DNA from: Solirubrobacterales bacterium
GTDB taxonomy: Bacteria; Actinomycetota; Thermoleophilia; Solirubrobacterales; Solirubrobacteraceae
DNA: 38,199 nt
NCBI GenBank assembly: GCA_026392255.1
Contig: JAPLCJ010000031.1
Span: 1-38,199, forward strand
Direction: 5' to 3'
Positions 8,005 to 15,484 of this stretch are shown piece by piece (within the stretch, counting starts at the first letter, position 1; every line of letters begins with the position of its first letter). The notes beneath the pieces were generated by a model that saw only the letters and a list, made by a program, of their open reading frames with translations, had not been told where the DNA came from and did no database searches. The translations under genes were made by a program, and so were the position numbers.

Positions 8005-8264
8005 TCGAGTGGAGTGGACCTCTCTGGCATGGAGTTGAACTCTTCGCGGATACGGGCGAGGTCGTTACCGAACTCAGGGTCTGGAGAAGGCGAGTTCTCG
8101 AGAACGTTGAGGAATTCCGACCAAGGCATCCACTGACGGCGTGGGGGAATGACTTGAGCGATGACTCGCCCTCCACGAGTGACGGTGACTTCCTCTCCGT
8201 CCGCCACTCGATTGAGGTAGGCGGAGAGGTTTCGCGAGAGCTCAGTGGCAGTAATTTCAGTCAT
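7995..8264 (-). CDS. vapB: VapB antitoxin, Phd/YefM-like
   Basis: An 89-residue antitoxin. The N-terminal half (MTEITATELSRNLSAYLNRV, then GEEVTVTRGGRVIAQV) is the Phd/YefM DNA-binding fold. The C-terminal half, with PWSEFLNVLE and an acidic tail, would wrap the toxin. Such antitoxins bind their own promoter with the toxin and repress the operon. The ten-base overlap with vapC is typical. It begins only 26 bases after the stop of the PLA2-like gene on the same strand, so the promoter must sit in that gap or inside the upstream gene. Confidence 0.88.
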   Translation of the reverse strand: MTEITATELSRNLSAYLNRVADGEEVTVTRGGRVIAQVIPPRRQWMPWSEFLNVLENSPSPDPEFGNDLARIREEFNSMPERSTPLEWD

Positions 8265-8294
8265 AGTCGCAAGCTATCAGATAAATCAGACTAT
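8263..8294. promoter_or_regulatory. Candidate VapBC operator repeats
   Basis: ATAGTC (8263-8268) and GACTAT (8289-8294) form an inverted repeat around the vapB start and the upstream gap. On the minus strand, TCTGAT also occurs twice in TCTGATTTATCTGAT. Repeats next to a toxin-antitoxin start are the usual place for autoregulation, but no binding site is proven. Confidence 0.35.
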
Positions 8295-8794
8295 CTTGGA
8301 AGCACCAACTGAACAAAGGCCCTGCGCCCATTTGCACTCCTATATGGCGGACCGCCGAAGGCCCTAACTAGGCCGTAGAAGACTGATGCGACTGAGCGGC
8401 AGAGTCTGTTGCCGATGTGGTCAACCCGATGAACGTCGCACGACCGATTCATCCCAATGCGGAACCCTCCGTCACACCATTCTTTGGGATAAGGAGTTTC
8501 GCGGCGCTCAGGGTGGCGGCCCCCAGCCCACCCGAAGCCCTTGCCGGCATAACACCGGTCATGCCAGTCACAGATCGCCACAAAGTCGTAGATCCTGTTG
8601 CGGTCCTTCCACTCCGTCACCCGGCCGAGGATCCCAGGGCCGCAGCCAGCAGCCTTGGCCGGCTCAACGCCCATCACTAAGACCAGCGACATGGAGCAGA
8701 CTGCCGCGACCGCCAGCCGGGATCGCAGGCTTCTGCCAGCCGGCCAGACCCGGTGGACTGCGCGATGCGAGGCTTGGCTGGGCACCTCACCCAT
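8291..8794 (-). CDS. Secreted phospholipase A2-like protein
   Basis: About 167 residues from the ATG at 8794. The N-terminus looks like a signal peptide: Arg-rich (GRSLRSR), then a hydrophobic run ending EPAKA near residue 48. The mature part has GCGPG (50-54) and FVAICDWHDRCYAGKG, the CxxHDxCY arrangement of the PLA2 family with the His78-Asp79 dyad. It then has further paired cysteines (EWCDGGF, RSCDVH, RLCRS) suited to disulfides. Family members release fatty acids from phospholipids outside the cell. The calcium loop is not obvious and activity is inferred. The frame stays open to a GTG at 8860, but neither start has a good ribosome site. The stop lies within the vapBC control region. Confidence 0.7.
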   Translation of the reverse strand: MGEVPSQASHRAVHRVWPAGRSLRSRLAVAAVCSMSLVLVMGVEPAKAAGCGPGILGRVTEWKDRNRIYDFVAICDWHDRCYAGKGFGWAGGRHPERRETPYPKEWCDGGFRIGMNRSCDVHRVDHIGNRLCRSVASVFYGLVRAFGGPPYRSANGRRAFVQLVLPR

Positions 8795-8937
8795 GCTGGG
8801 GATGTGACCGCGCAAAATCGACACCACCCTGTGCGAATCCAGCGGGAGAACTGCCAACACTCAGACTGCGACCCGGCGTCGCTTCGTGGCAGACTCCCGA
8901 ACAACCGTCCTAACCGAATTAGAAGGAGCTGGAACAC

Positions 8938-9765
8938 ATGGGAGTACTTGATGGAAAGGTGGCAATTGTCACCGGCTCAGCGCAAGGCATTGGCCTTGCC
9001 ACAGCAAAGCTGCTCAGCGAGCAGGGTGCCAACGTTGTAATCAACGACCTCGACGCTGACAAGGCTGCCGAGTCCGCCGCAACATTCGCTGGTGAGACCG
9101 CCGTCTTCGGTGGCGACATCACCAAGGAAGGCTCAGCTGAAGGCCTGATCGACACTGCGATCAACGCCTGGGGCAAGATTGACATCATCGTCAACAACGC
9201 CGGCTATACCCTTGACGCGCCCGTCCACAAGATGAGCGACGACTGGTTCCAGAAGATGCTTGACATCCATGTCATCGCACCATTCCGGATTATCCGCGCA
9301 GCAGCACCACACCTGCGCGAGCCAGCCAAGGCCGAGAAGGAACAGGGAATCGAAGTCTTCCGCAAGGTAGTCAACGTTTCCTCAATCTCAGGCACCATGG
9401 GCAACGCTGGTCAGGCCAACTACTCAGCAGGCAAGAACGCTGTTGTTGGACTCACCAAGACAGTTGCCAAGGAGTGGGGTCAGTTCAAGGTCAATGTCAA
9501 CGCTGTTGCCTTCGGTTACATCGAGACACGCCTGACCGCTTCCAAGGTTGACGACAATGTCATGGAGATCGACGGCGAGAAGGTTCAGCTCGGCATTCCA
9601 GACCAGATGCGCGGAATGGCATCAATGCTGATCCCAATCGGTCGCCCAGGTACCCCAGAAGAAGCCGCCGGTGGCGTGTTCTTCCTCTGCTCACCATGGA
9701 GCAACTACGTACACGGTCAGGTCCTCAACATCACCGGTGGTCAGTTCACCGGCATGACAACCTGA
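8938..9765 (+). CDS. Short-chain dehydrogenase/reductase, FabG-like
   Basis: A 275-residue classical SDR. The Rossmann motif TGSAQGIG (12-19), NNAG (86-89) and the catalytic Ser149, Tyr162 and Lys166 (NYSAGKNAVV) are all present. Asp37 after the second strand (VINDLDA) suggests NAD(H) rather than NADP(H). It probably oxidises or reduces a 3-hydroxy/3-keto acyl thioester, fitting the fatty-acyl theme nearby, but substrates in this family are not readable from sequence. A strong AAGGAG at 8923-8928 precedes the ATG, and a strong terminator follows the stop, so it appears to be a single-gene unit with good expression. Confidence 0.9.
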   Translation: MGVLDGKVAIVTGSAQGIGLATAKLLSEQGANVVINDLDADKAAESAATFAGETAVFGGDITKEGSAEGLIDTAINAWGKIDIIVNNAGYTLDAPVHKMSDDWFQKMLDIHVIAPFRIIRAAAPHLREPAKAEKEQGIEVFRKVVNVSSISGTMGNAGQANYSAGKNAVVGLTKTVAKEWGQFKVNVNAVAFGYIETRLTASKVDDNVMEIDGEKVQLGIPDQMRGMASMLIPIGRPGTPEEAAGGVFFLCSPWSNYVHGQVLNITGGQFTGMTT

Positions 9766-9779
9766 CCCAAGGATTTTGA

Positions 9780-9820
9780 GCCGGGGGTTGCCTTTGCGGG
9801 CAACCCCCGGCTTTTCTTTT
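9780..9820 (+). terminator. Rho-independent terminator
   Basis: A perfect 13-base stem, GCCGGGGGTTGCC (9780-9792) with its complement at 9799-9811, closes a six-base loop and is followed by TTTTCTTTT. It lies 14 bases after the SDR stop and ends that transcript. It also argues against starting the next gene upstream of it. Confidence 0.95.
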
Positions 9821-9841
9821 GGCCGGCCGTATGCTTTCCCG

Positions 9842-11086
9842 GTGTCCGTAACCGCCGCGAGTGAACCTGGAGCCGCCCGGAAGGCTCAAGCCGCAGAGCG
9901 CTTCCCAATGTTTGATGGGCTGCGTGCGCTCGCGGCCCTGCTCGTTTTCACCTTCCACGCTTGGTACTTCCTCGCGCCGCACAATTTCCTCGCCTTCTCA
10001 ATTCGGCATGACACGAGCGGCTGGCTGATTGCCCGCTCGGTCAACTATCTGGGCGCTCTGGGCGTGGCCCTGTTCTTCATGATCAGCGCGTTCCTGCTCT
10101 ACCGGCCGTTCGTGGTGGCGCGCTACACAGACGCCCAATCACCAAAGGTCAGCGGGTACGCAATCCGACGGGCCGCAAGGCTCCTCCCCGCCTACTGGCT
10201 TGTTCTGCTCGTCGTCGGCGCGGCCGATGGGACACTCAACTTCACAAGCTTTGCCAGCGTCAGGGACACATTCCTGCTCGGGCAGATCTACACAATGCAC
10301 GGCCTCTGGCACGGTGCCGCACCCGCTGGGACATGGTCACTCGCAGTTGAGGCGTCGTTCTACATCTTCCTGCCCATCTGGGCGCTCGGGGTTGCCAAGC
10401 TCTGCTCGCTAGCCAAGAACGTTTTGCGGACCGAGCTGCTCCTACTGACCGGCCTGTTCCTGCTTGGGATCCTGTGGAAGCTGATGGCCGTGCGCTACGC
10501 GACAGTCCACGGCGAAATGCAACCCCTGACGACTGTGCTGCCCGCAAGCCTTGACTTGTTCGCAGTTGGGATGGCCTTGGCTGTGTTGAGCGTGACCAAG
10601 CCCCCGCAGCTGCGTCCGGTCGCCAACCTGCTCGCTCGCCGGACAGGAACCATCTGGCTCCTAGCCGCAGGGCTCTACATCCTGATGAGCTGGCTTTCAG
10701 TGGAGTCCCACAACTCGCTGGAGCTGTGGCGTTGGCGGGTGCTGGTAATCGGTTACATGAAGATCCCGGTCGCACTGGCCCTGATCCTCCCTGTTGTGAT
10801 CAGGCCAAGTTCTGGCGGCCTGCCAAGGCGCTTCCTTGCGACACGGTCAATGACGTGGATTGGGATCGTCTCCTACGGCCTTTACCTCTGGCAGGTACCC
10901 GTACTTGACCGTCTTAACAACCACGGCCTGTTCCAAGCTCCCAGTCTTCCCACCTTCCTGCCCGTGTCCGCACTCGCCCTTGTCGTGGTTCTGGTGTTCG
11001 CCGCCGCAAGTTGGTACCTAGTCGAGCGCTACATCCTCGCCTGGGCACACCGCGCTACGCGGAAACCTTGGTCTTTGAAGGCTTAG
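9842..11086 (+). CDS. Acyltransferase family 3 (OafA/YrhL-like) membrane protein
   Basis: A multi-pass inner-membrane protein of about 414 residues. Such proteins O-acylate sugars of cell-surface polymers, antibiotics or glycolipids. The family start FDGLRALAALLVFTFHAWY, with its conserved Arg and His, comes after a short cytosolic leader. It is followed by FFMISAFLLYRP and then TWSLAVEASFYIFLP in the middle. About ten hydrophobic segments are visible, ending ASWYLVERYILAW. An open frame reaches TTG at 9776, inside the terminator of the previous gene, so I use the GTG at 9842; ATG 9908 would remove conserved residues. Its last 32 bases overlap a convergent paralogue. Confidence 0.85.
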   Translation: MSVTAASEPGAARKAQAAERFPMFDGLRALAALLVFTFHAWYFLAPHNFLAFSIRHDTSGWLIARSVNYLGALGVALFFMISAFLLYRPFVVARYTDAQSPKVSGYAIRRAARLLPAYWLVLLVVGAADGTLNFTSFASVRDTFLLGQIYTMHGLWHGAAPAGTWSLAVEASFYIFLPIWALGVAKLCSLAKNVLRTELLLLTGLFLLGILWKLMAVRYATVHGEMQPLTTVLPASLDLFAVGMALAVLSVTKPPQLRPVANLLARRTGTIWLLAAGLYILMSWLSVESHNSLELWRWRVLVIGYMKIPVALALILPVVIRPSSGGLPRRFLATRSMTWIGIVSYGLYLWQVPVLDRLNNHGLFQAPSLPTFLPVSALALVVVLVFAAASWYLVERYILAWAHRATRKPWSLKA

Positions 11087-12332
11087 CGCCCTTGTAAGTG
11101 TGGGCCAGTCGCAAGATTGGCCGCTCGACCAAGTACCAGCTCAGCGCGGCAATCGAGAGCGCCACGACCATCACCGCGACTATCACTAATGGAAGTTCAA
11201 GCAGTGACAGGGTGCCCCGCCCGATCCAATCGTTCAGCCAGCGAAGCAGCGCGATATGCCAGATGTAAAACCCATAGGACACGACACCCACCCAGGCAAT
11301 CGGCCTCAGTCTGTACACCGCTCGCAGTGACCCGCCGCCGCGCATCAAAACCACGCCGGGCACTATCAGCAGCGCGGCGATTGGCACCTTCAGAACGGCA
11401 CTGGTCAGTGCGATTACCGGCCAGGTTGGCGAGAACGGACCATCAGGGGTTGTGACCACGCAGACAACCGCGTAGAGCGCGACGGCAAGCCCCACGCAAA
11501 CCCCTGGCTTACCCAACAGGCGGCCGACCGTTCGCTCTACGCCAGTACGCGGACTAGCGACGCTCAGCAGTGCAAGTAGAAAGCCTGCGCCGAACATGTC
11601 CAAAGTTGCGGGCAGCGTGACAAGAAGTGGCTGATGGGCCTCATGAATTGTTGTGTGCTTAACAGCCCAGACCTTCCAACCGATACTCGCGAGGATCAGT
11701 GCGCCGGTCAGCAGAACCTCAACCCGGATGGGATTTGCCCTCCCCCGTGTGACGCGAGCAGTCAGGAGAGCCCAGAACGGCAGGAAGAGGTAATAGCTGA
11801 CCTCAACGCAAATCGTCCACGCGGGCTCAACCGGGTTTCCCCATGTGGAGCCCTTGCCGGAGTAGATCTGCCCGAACAGGAAGTAATCGCGGACCCCGTG
11901 CAGCGTGAACACATCAGTTCCCCGGCCAAGTAGGCCGAGGATGACGAGCGCCAGCCAGTAAGCCGGGATGATTCTCGCCGCACGCCTAACCGTGTACTTC
12001 CCAAGCCTTGGTGAGGATGCCCCGGCAACTCTTGTGGCTAGGAACGGTCGGTAAAGCAGGAAGCCCGAGAGAACAAAGAACACCGCGACAGCCTGCGGGC
12101 CGAGCGCTCCCATCACAGAGGTGAACCCACGCATTGGGGTCTCCCCCACGCGGCCCGTCCAAGTCGCTAGGTCCGAATAACGCAAAACCAACCAGCCGTG
12201 AAAGCAGAACACGGAGAGCGCTGACAGGCCTCTGGCAGCGTCAAGGAGTGGGAAGGAGTCCGGCCGAGCACCACCAATCGCCTTCAGCTCAGGCTGGTCA
12301 GACCCCGGGGTATTCGTCAGCTCGCGGGCCAT
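11055..12332 (-). CDS. Acyltransferase family 3 membrane protein, convergent paralogue
   Basis: About 425 residues with the same plan as its neighbour: a cytosolic leader, LDAARGLSALSVFCFHGW, VFFVLSGFLLYRP, TICVEVSYYLFLPFW, and a final SWYLVERPILRLAHTY. The leader is about 30 residues (PGSDQPELKAIGGARPD). The start is either ATG 12332 or GTG 12338 two codons upstream; AGGA upstream suits either. The facing, overlapping arrangement of two related genes suggests an old inverted duplication. Target polymer and acyl donor are unknown. Confidence 0.87.
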   Translation of the reverse strand: MARELTNTPGSDQPELKAIGGARPDSFPLLDAARGLSALSVFCFHGWLVLRYSDLATWTGRVGETPMRGFTSVMGALGPQAVAVFFVLSGFLLYRPFLATRVAGASSPRLGKYTVRRAARIIPAYWLALVILGLLGRGTDVFTLHGVRDYFLFGQIYSGKGSTWGNPVEPAWTICVEVSYYLFLPFWALLTARVTRGRANPIRVEVLLTGALILASIGWKVWAVKHTTIHEAHQPLLVTLPATLDMFGAGFLLALLSVASPRTGVERTVGRLLGKPGVCVGLAVALYAVVCVVTTPDGPFSPTWPVIALTSAVLKVPIAALLIVPGVVLMRGGGSLRAVYRLRPIAWVGVVSYGFYIWHIALLRWLNDWIGRGTLSLLELPLVIVAVMVVALSIAALSWYLVERPILRLAHTYKGAKPSKTKVSA

Positions 12333-12381
12333 TCGCACCGCATCCTATGTGCGGTGCCCTTCACCCGCGCAAAGCCGGGTA

Positions 12382-13050
12382 CTAGAACGCGACCGTCTCA
12401 GCCAGGCCTGCGACGACCTCCGCGTACATGACCTGCTTGATCGCACCCACCGTGGAGCGCGTCTTACCGGCAAGCGCTTGAGCGCGCTGGATTGCCTCGG
12501 GCAGGACCTGGTCCTCAGCAACGGCAATGTCAGCAATTCCTGCCGCAACCGCATCATCAGCGCCGAAGCGACGCCCTGTGAGCATCGTGTCGTACGCAGC
12601 TGCTGGGCCCAGCTTGGCCTGAACGAGGCTTGCCATGCCCTTGGTGAAGGGAATGTTGATGTCGACCTCTGGCAGGCAGAAGAAACCTCGGTCATTGCGC
12701 ATGACCCGCTGGTCACAGGCCAAGGCGAGCATGCCTCCGCCAGCAAACGCATGGCCATTGACGCCGGCGATCACAGCCGTAGGGAATGTGACAAGGCGGG
12801 AATAGAGCTCCTGAAGGCCGTTGACAACTTGGGATGCTCCGCCTTCTTCTGCGGCCATCATCCAGTCAAGGTCAAGTCCATTACAGAAGAACTTGCCTTC
12901 GCCCGTCAGGACAACCGCTGCTGGGCCTTCCGAGGCCTCAACTTCATCCAGCGCAGTCTTGAAAGCGTCCAGCATTGTCGGGTTAAAACGGTTCTCTTCC
13001 GCAACCATCCGAAGTACGAAGACGTCATCACTGCGCGTCACTTCAATCAC
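12382..13050 (-). CDS. Crotonase family protein, delta3,delta2-enoyl-CoA isomerase-like
   Basis: A short crotonase of 222 residues. The oxyanion loops are FFCNGLDLDWM and NGHAFAGGGMLALACD. The first hydratase glutamate is replaced (Met107) and the second remains as Glu128 in LPEVDINIPFTKG. This matches mitochondrial and plant delta3,delta2-enoyl-CoA isomerases, which use that single Glu to move double bonds so that unsaturated acids enter beta-oxidation. The short C-terminus is also typical. The start is GTG at 13050, with AGGGAG six to seven bases upstream. It stands 63 bases upstream of nothing on its own strand; a degenerate SDR lies just before it on the same strand (start 13671), so the two may be co-transcribed. 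Confidence 0.82.
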   Translation of the reverse strand: MIEVTRSDDVFVLRMVAEENRFNPTMLDAFKTALDEVEASEGPAAVVLTGEGKFFCNGLDLDWMMAAEEGGASQVVNGLQELYSRLVTFPTAVIAGVNGHAFAGGGMLALACDQRVMRNDRGFFCLPEVDINIPFTKGMASLVQAKLGPAAAYDTMLTGRRFGADDAVAAGIADIAVAEDQVLPEAIQRAQALAGKTRSTVGAIKQVMYAEVVAGLAETVAF

Positions 13051-13113
13051 TTGCTACTCCCTTGTGTTTGTTGCATCAGCCAGTGGCGGTGACGCTTAAG
13101 CGGAACGGTCAGC

Positions 13114-13671
13114 CTATATGGCGCCCGGCTCAAAACTGCAACCGGTTGCGTAGGTACCTGAGCCGGAGCAGAGCCACGCAATCAGGTCCCCAAGGCCCGG
13201 TGCGACAGAGTCCTTAGGGCAGATGGCCACCACGCGGATGTCAAACCGGGCCCACTCAGTGCCAAGTGACTTGGCCATGTTGGCTAGGCCGCTAGCCGCT
13301 GCTCGAGCGTCTTGCCCAAGATCGGCCGATGGAGCGAGCAGGACGATGGTGCCACCCCCGTTACCGATCATCGCTTTGGTAGCCGCTGCGCGAGCGACCC
13401 GCCAACCCGTGTCCAAGGCAGACGCCATCCCGCCGTTAGCGCCAGACTCAAAGACTGATCCAAGATCAACCACCGCAGCGTCGAGGCGGCCATAGCGAGC
13501 GACGATGCCCTCGGCTTCAGCCTCAGCCTGCGTGTCGTCCAAGGACGCTGGGTCCGCCCAGCGTTCGACCGTGGCGCCGAGCGTGTCGGTTAGCGGTCCG
13601 ACGGGACCGGCTAAAAGCACCACTCGGTTGGCTAAAAGGTCAGGACGGAGTGCTGCTTGGCGAGGCTCCAT
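13114..13671 (-). CDS. Degenerate SDR-fold protein
   Basis: A 185-residue protein whose middle and C-terminal parts still follow the SDR pattern (GNGGGTIVLLAPSAD, ANMAKSLGTEWARFDIRVVAICP). The nucleotide-binding motif has become LLAGPVGPL, and the positions of the catalytic Tyr and Lys are both alanine (DARAAASGLAN). It is also 60-90 residues shorter than active SDRs. The frame is intact, so it may be a retained non-enzymatic partner rather than a pseudogene. It precedes the enoyl-CoA isomerase-like gene on the same strand and diverges from the metallo-hydrolase at 13719. Function unknown. Confidence 0.75.
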   Translation of the reverse strand: MEPRQAALRPDLLANRVVLLAGPVGPLTDTLGATVERWADPASLDDTQAEAEAEGIVARYGRLDAAVVDLGSVFESGANGGMASALDTGWRVARAAATKAMIGNGGGTIVLLAPSADLGQDARAAASGLANMAKSLGTEWARFDIRVVAICPKDSVAPGLGDLIAWLCSGSGTYATGCSFEPGAI

Positions 13672-13718
13672 CTGGTCAGCCTATTTGACCGGGAGTGGTG
13701 GGAGTACCGTTCGAATGG

Positions 13719-14636
13719 ATGGATCCCATTGACATCAAACCGCTGAGCCTCCCCCTGCCGGGTGGCAGCGAGGGGGCGTCGGTCACAGTCCGGCCGCTGC
13801 TTACGGCTGAGCTGGCCGTTCCACCAGGATTCTTCGACGCTCCAGCAGGACGCCTGGGCAAGCTCGGCCTCTGGCTGAAGATGATCCGCGGCGCCAAGCC
13901 AGACTGGCCAAACTGCCCGGTCCCCGCATACCTAGTTACGCACCCAACAGCTGGGCATTTTCTGATCGACACGGGCCTGCATCGCTCTTGCGCACAACCG
14001 GGTGGCGGCAACCTCGGCAAGGTAGGCCGCTTCTACCGGATTGAGATGAACCCAGGCCAGTCCGCTGCCGAGCGACTTGACTCACGCGGCATCAGCCCAG
14101 ACTCCCTCAAGCTCGTCGTCATGACGCACCTCCACAACGACCATGCGTCTGGCTGCCAAGACTTTGCCAATGCAACCTTTGTCTGTGATGCCCTTGAGTG
14201 GGAGGTCGCCCACGCCAAGCGCTCTTGGCTGAACGGTTACGAGACCAACCAGTTTGACCTTGCCGTTGATTGGCGGTCAGTGGACTACTTCAGTGATGAC
14301 GCCGAACACTTCGCTGGCTTCTCGCGCACAGTGGACCTGTTTGGCGATGGGTCAGTGCGGCTGATCTCGACACCCGGTCATTCCGCTGGGCACCAGTCGG
14401 TGCTGCTGCGGCTCGACCACGGTGAGCTGCTTGTTGTGGCTGACGCATCTGCCACCCAGGCAACGCTTGATGGCGACGCACGACCGCTGCTGTTTGATGA
14501 CCAGCATCGGTTTGAGCGGTCCCTAAAGGAGCTTCGTGGCTACCGCGCCCTTACTCCCAACGCACTTCTAGTCCCCGGGCATGATGGGGATGCGTGGAAC
14601 AAGCTCGACGCCGTTTACGGCAGTGAGCAGAACTAG
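13719..14636 (+). CDS. Metallo-beta-lactamase-fold hydrolase, AHL-lactonase-like
   Basis: About 305 residues. The zinc motif HLHNDH (127-132) is followed by the other ligands: His in TPGHSAGH, Asp in VVADAS and His in VPGHDGD. The N-terminus (YLVTHPTAGHFLIDTGLH) and overall layout resemble the N-acyl-homoserine lactonase branch, but that branch also hydrolyses other lactones and esters, so quorum quenching is only a possibility. The start may be ATG 13719 or GTG 13695/13698; GGGAG lies between them and suits none perfectly. It converges on the plsC-like gene with a six-base gap. Confidence 0.82.
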   Translation: MDPIDIKPLSLPLPGGSEGASVTVRPLLTAELAVPPGFFDAPAGRLGKLGLWLKMIRGAKPDWPNCPVPAYLVTHPTAGHFLIDTGLHRSCAQPGGGNLGKVGRFYRIEMNPGQSAAERLDSRGISPDSLKLVVMTHLHNDHASGCQDFANATFVCDALEWEVAHAKRSWLNGYETNQFDLAVDWRSVDYFSDDAEHFAGFSRTVDLFGDGSVRLISTPGHSAGHQSVLLRLDHGELLVVADASATQATLDGDARPLLFDDQHRFERSLKELRGYRALTPNALLVPGHDGDAWNKLDAVYGSEQN

Positions 14637-14642
14637 CTGGCC

Positions 14643-15440
14643 CTAACTGGAGGCTGGCTGTTGGCTGCTAGTTGCCGTCTGCCGCTTGGCGCGGTCGGCT
14701 TGGGTAACCTCACGGCGGCCCTTGGCGTCAAGTTCGGTGTAAAGAGACTTGATCCGACCAAGAATCTGGTCGGCGACTGCCTGCTGGTCGTCTCTGGTGG
14801 AGTCGCCTCGTTTAGCCCAGCGGATCGCATCGCCGTAACGGACCGTGACCTTTGGAAGCACGAGCCTGCGCCAGTGACGGACATTGGAAGAACCGTGGAT
14901 TGCGATTGGCACGATTGGCACACCAGTCTCAAGCGACAGCCGTCCAATTCCGTGCTTGGCCGAGTCGCTGATACCACCCGAGCGTGACCGGCCTCCCTCG
15001 CAGTACATCAGGACGCAACCGCCGTCGGAGAGGATCTTCTTAGCGGTGATGAACACCTCTTCATCACCAACGCCACGGCGCACTGGGAACACTCCACCGT
15101 GCGTGTAGATCCAGCTCATTGGCGGCTTAAAGAGTTGGCTCTTGGCCATAAACCTCACATGCCTGCGCATTGCCATGCCGGCAAAGAAGTGGTCGAGGTT
15201 GGAGAAGTGGTTTGGGGCGAGGATCACTGGCCCATCCGGGACCTTGTCGGGGCTGATGGACTTTGCCCGGTAGACAATCCAGCCAAGCAGACTGGTGACT
15301 ATTCGGACGACTTCGTAAATGAAGTTCGGCTTCTTATTACGTGACCGTTCGTGATAGCTGGCGAACGCCTCTGCAGGGCGCTCATCGCGATAGACCTGCG
15401 CCTTGATCGCTTTGGGGGATTCCTGAGGTGAACGGGACAT
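14643..15440 (-). CDS. 1-acyl-sn-glycerol-3-phosphate acyltransferase (PlsC-like)
   Basis: A 265-residue protein with all four acyltransferase blocks in order: NHFSNLD (His78/Asp83, catalytic HX4D), FPVRRG (118-123, phosphate binding), CEGGRSRSG (Glu148 onward), and VPIVPIAIHG. A hydrophobic stretch at about 41-57 anchors it to the membrane. It adds the second acyl chain to lysophosphatidic acid, or a related acyl acceptor, in phospholipid synthesis. The C-terminal 35 residues are Lys/Arg/Gln-rich and probably disordered. Glycerol kinase lies just upstream on the same strand, a reasonable functional pairing through glycerol-3-phosphate. Confidence 0.88.
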   Translation of the reverse strand: MSRSPQESPKAIKAQVYRDERPAEAFASYHERSRNKKPNFIYEVVRIVTSLLGWIVYRAKSISPDKVPDGPVILAPNHFSNLDHFFAGMAMRRHVRFMAKSQLFKPPMSWIYTHGGVFPVRRGVGDEEVFITAKKILSDGGCVLMYCEGGRSRSGGISDSAKHGIGRLSLETGVPIVPIAIHGSSNVRHWRRLVLPKVTVRYGDAIRWAKRGDSTRDDQQAVADQILGRIKSLYTELDAKGRREVTQADRAKRQTATSSQQPASS

Positions 15441-15484
15441 AGCCTCAGATTACCCTTGAACGAGGGTGGCTTGATGCCTGAGTT

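Noticed and set aside
9776-9841. N-terminal extension of the acyltransferase-3 gene to TTG 9776
   Set aside because: It would place the start inside the strong terminator of the preceding SDR gene, and the added residues match no family feature.
13119-13671. Calling the degenerate SDR a pseudogene
   Set aside because: The frame is intact with normal codon use and a plausible start, so loss of catalysis is better described as a possible non-enzymatic protein.
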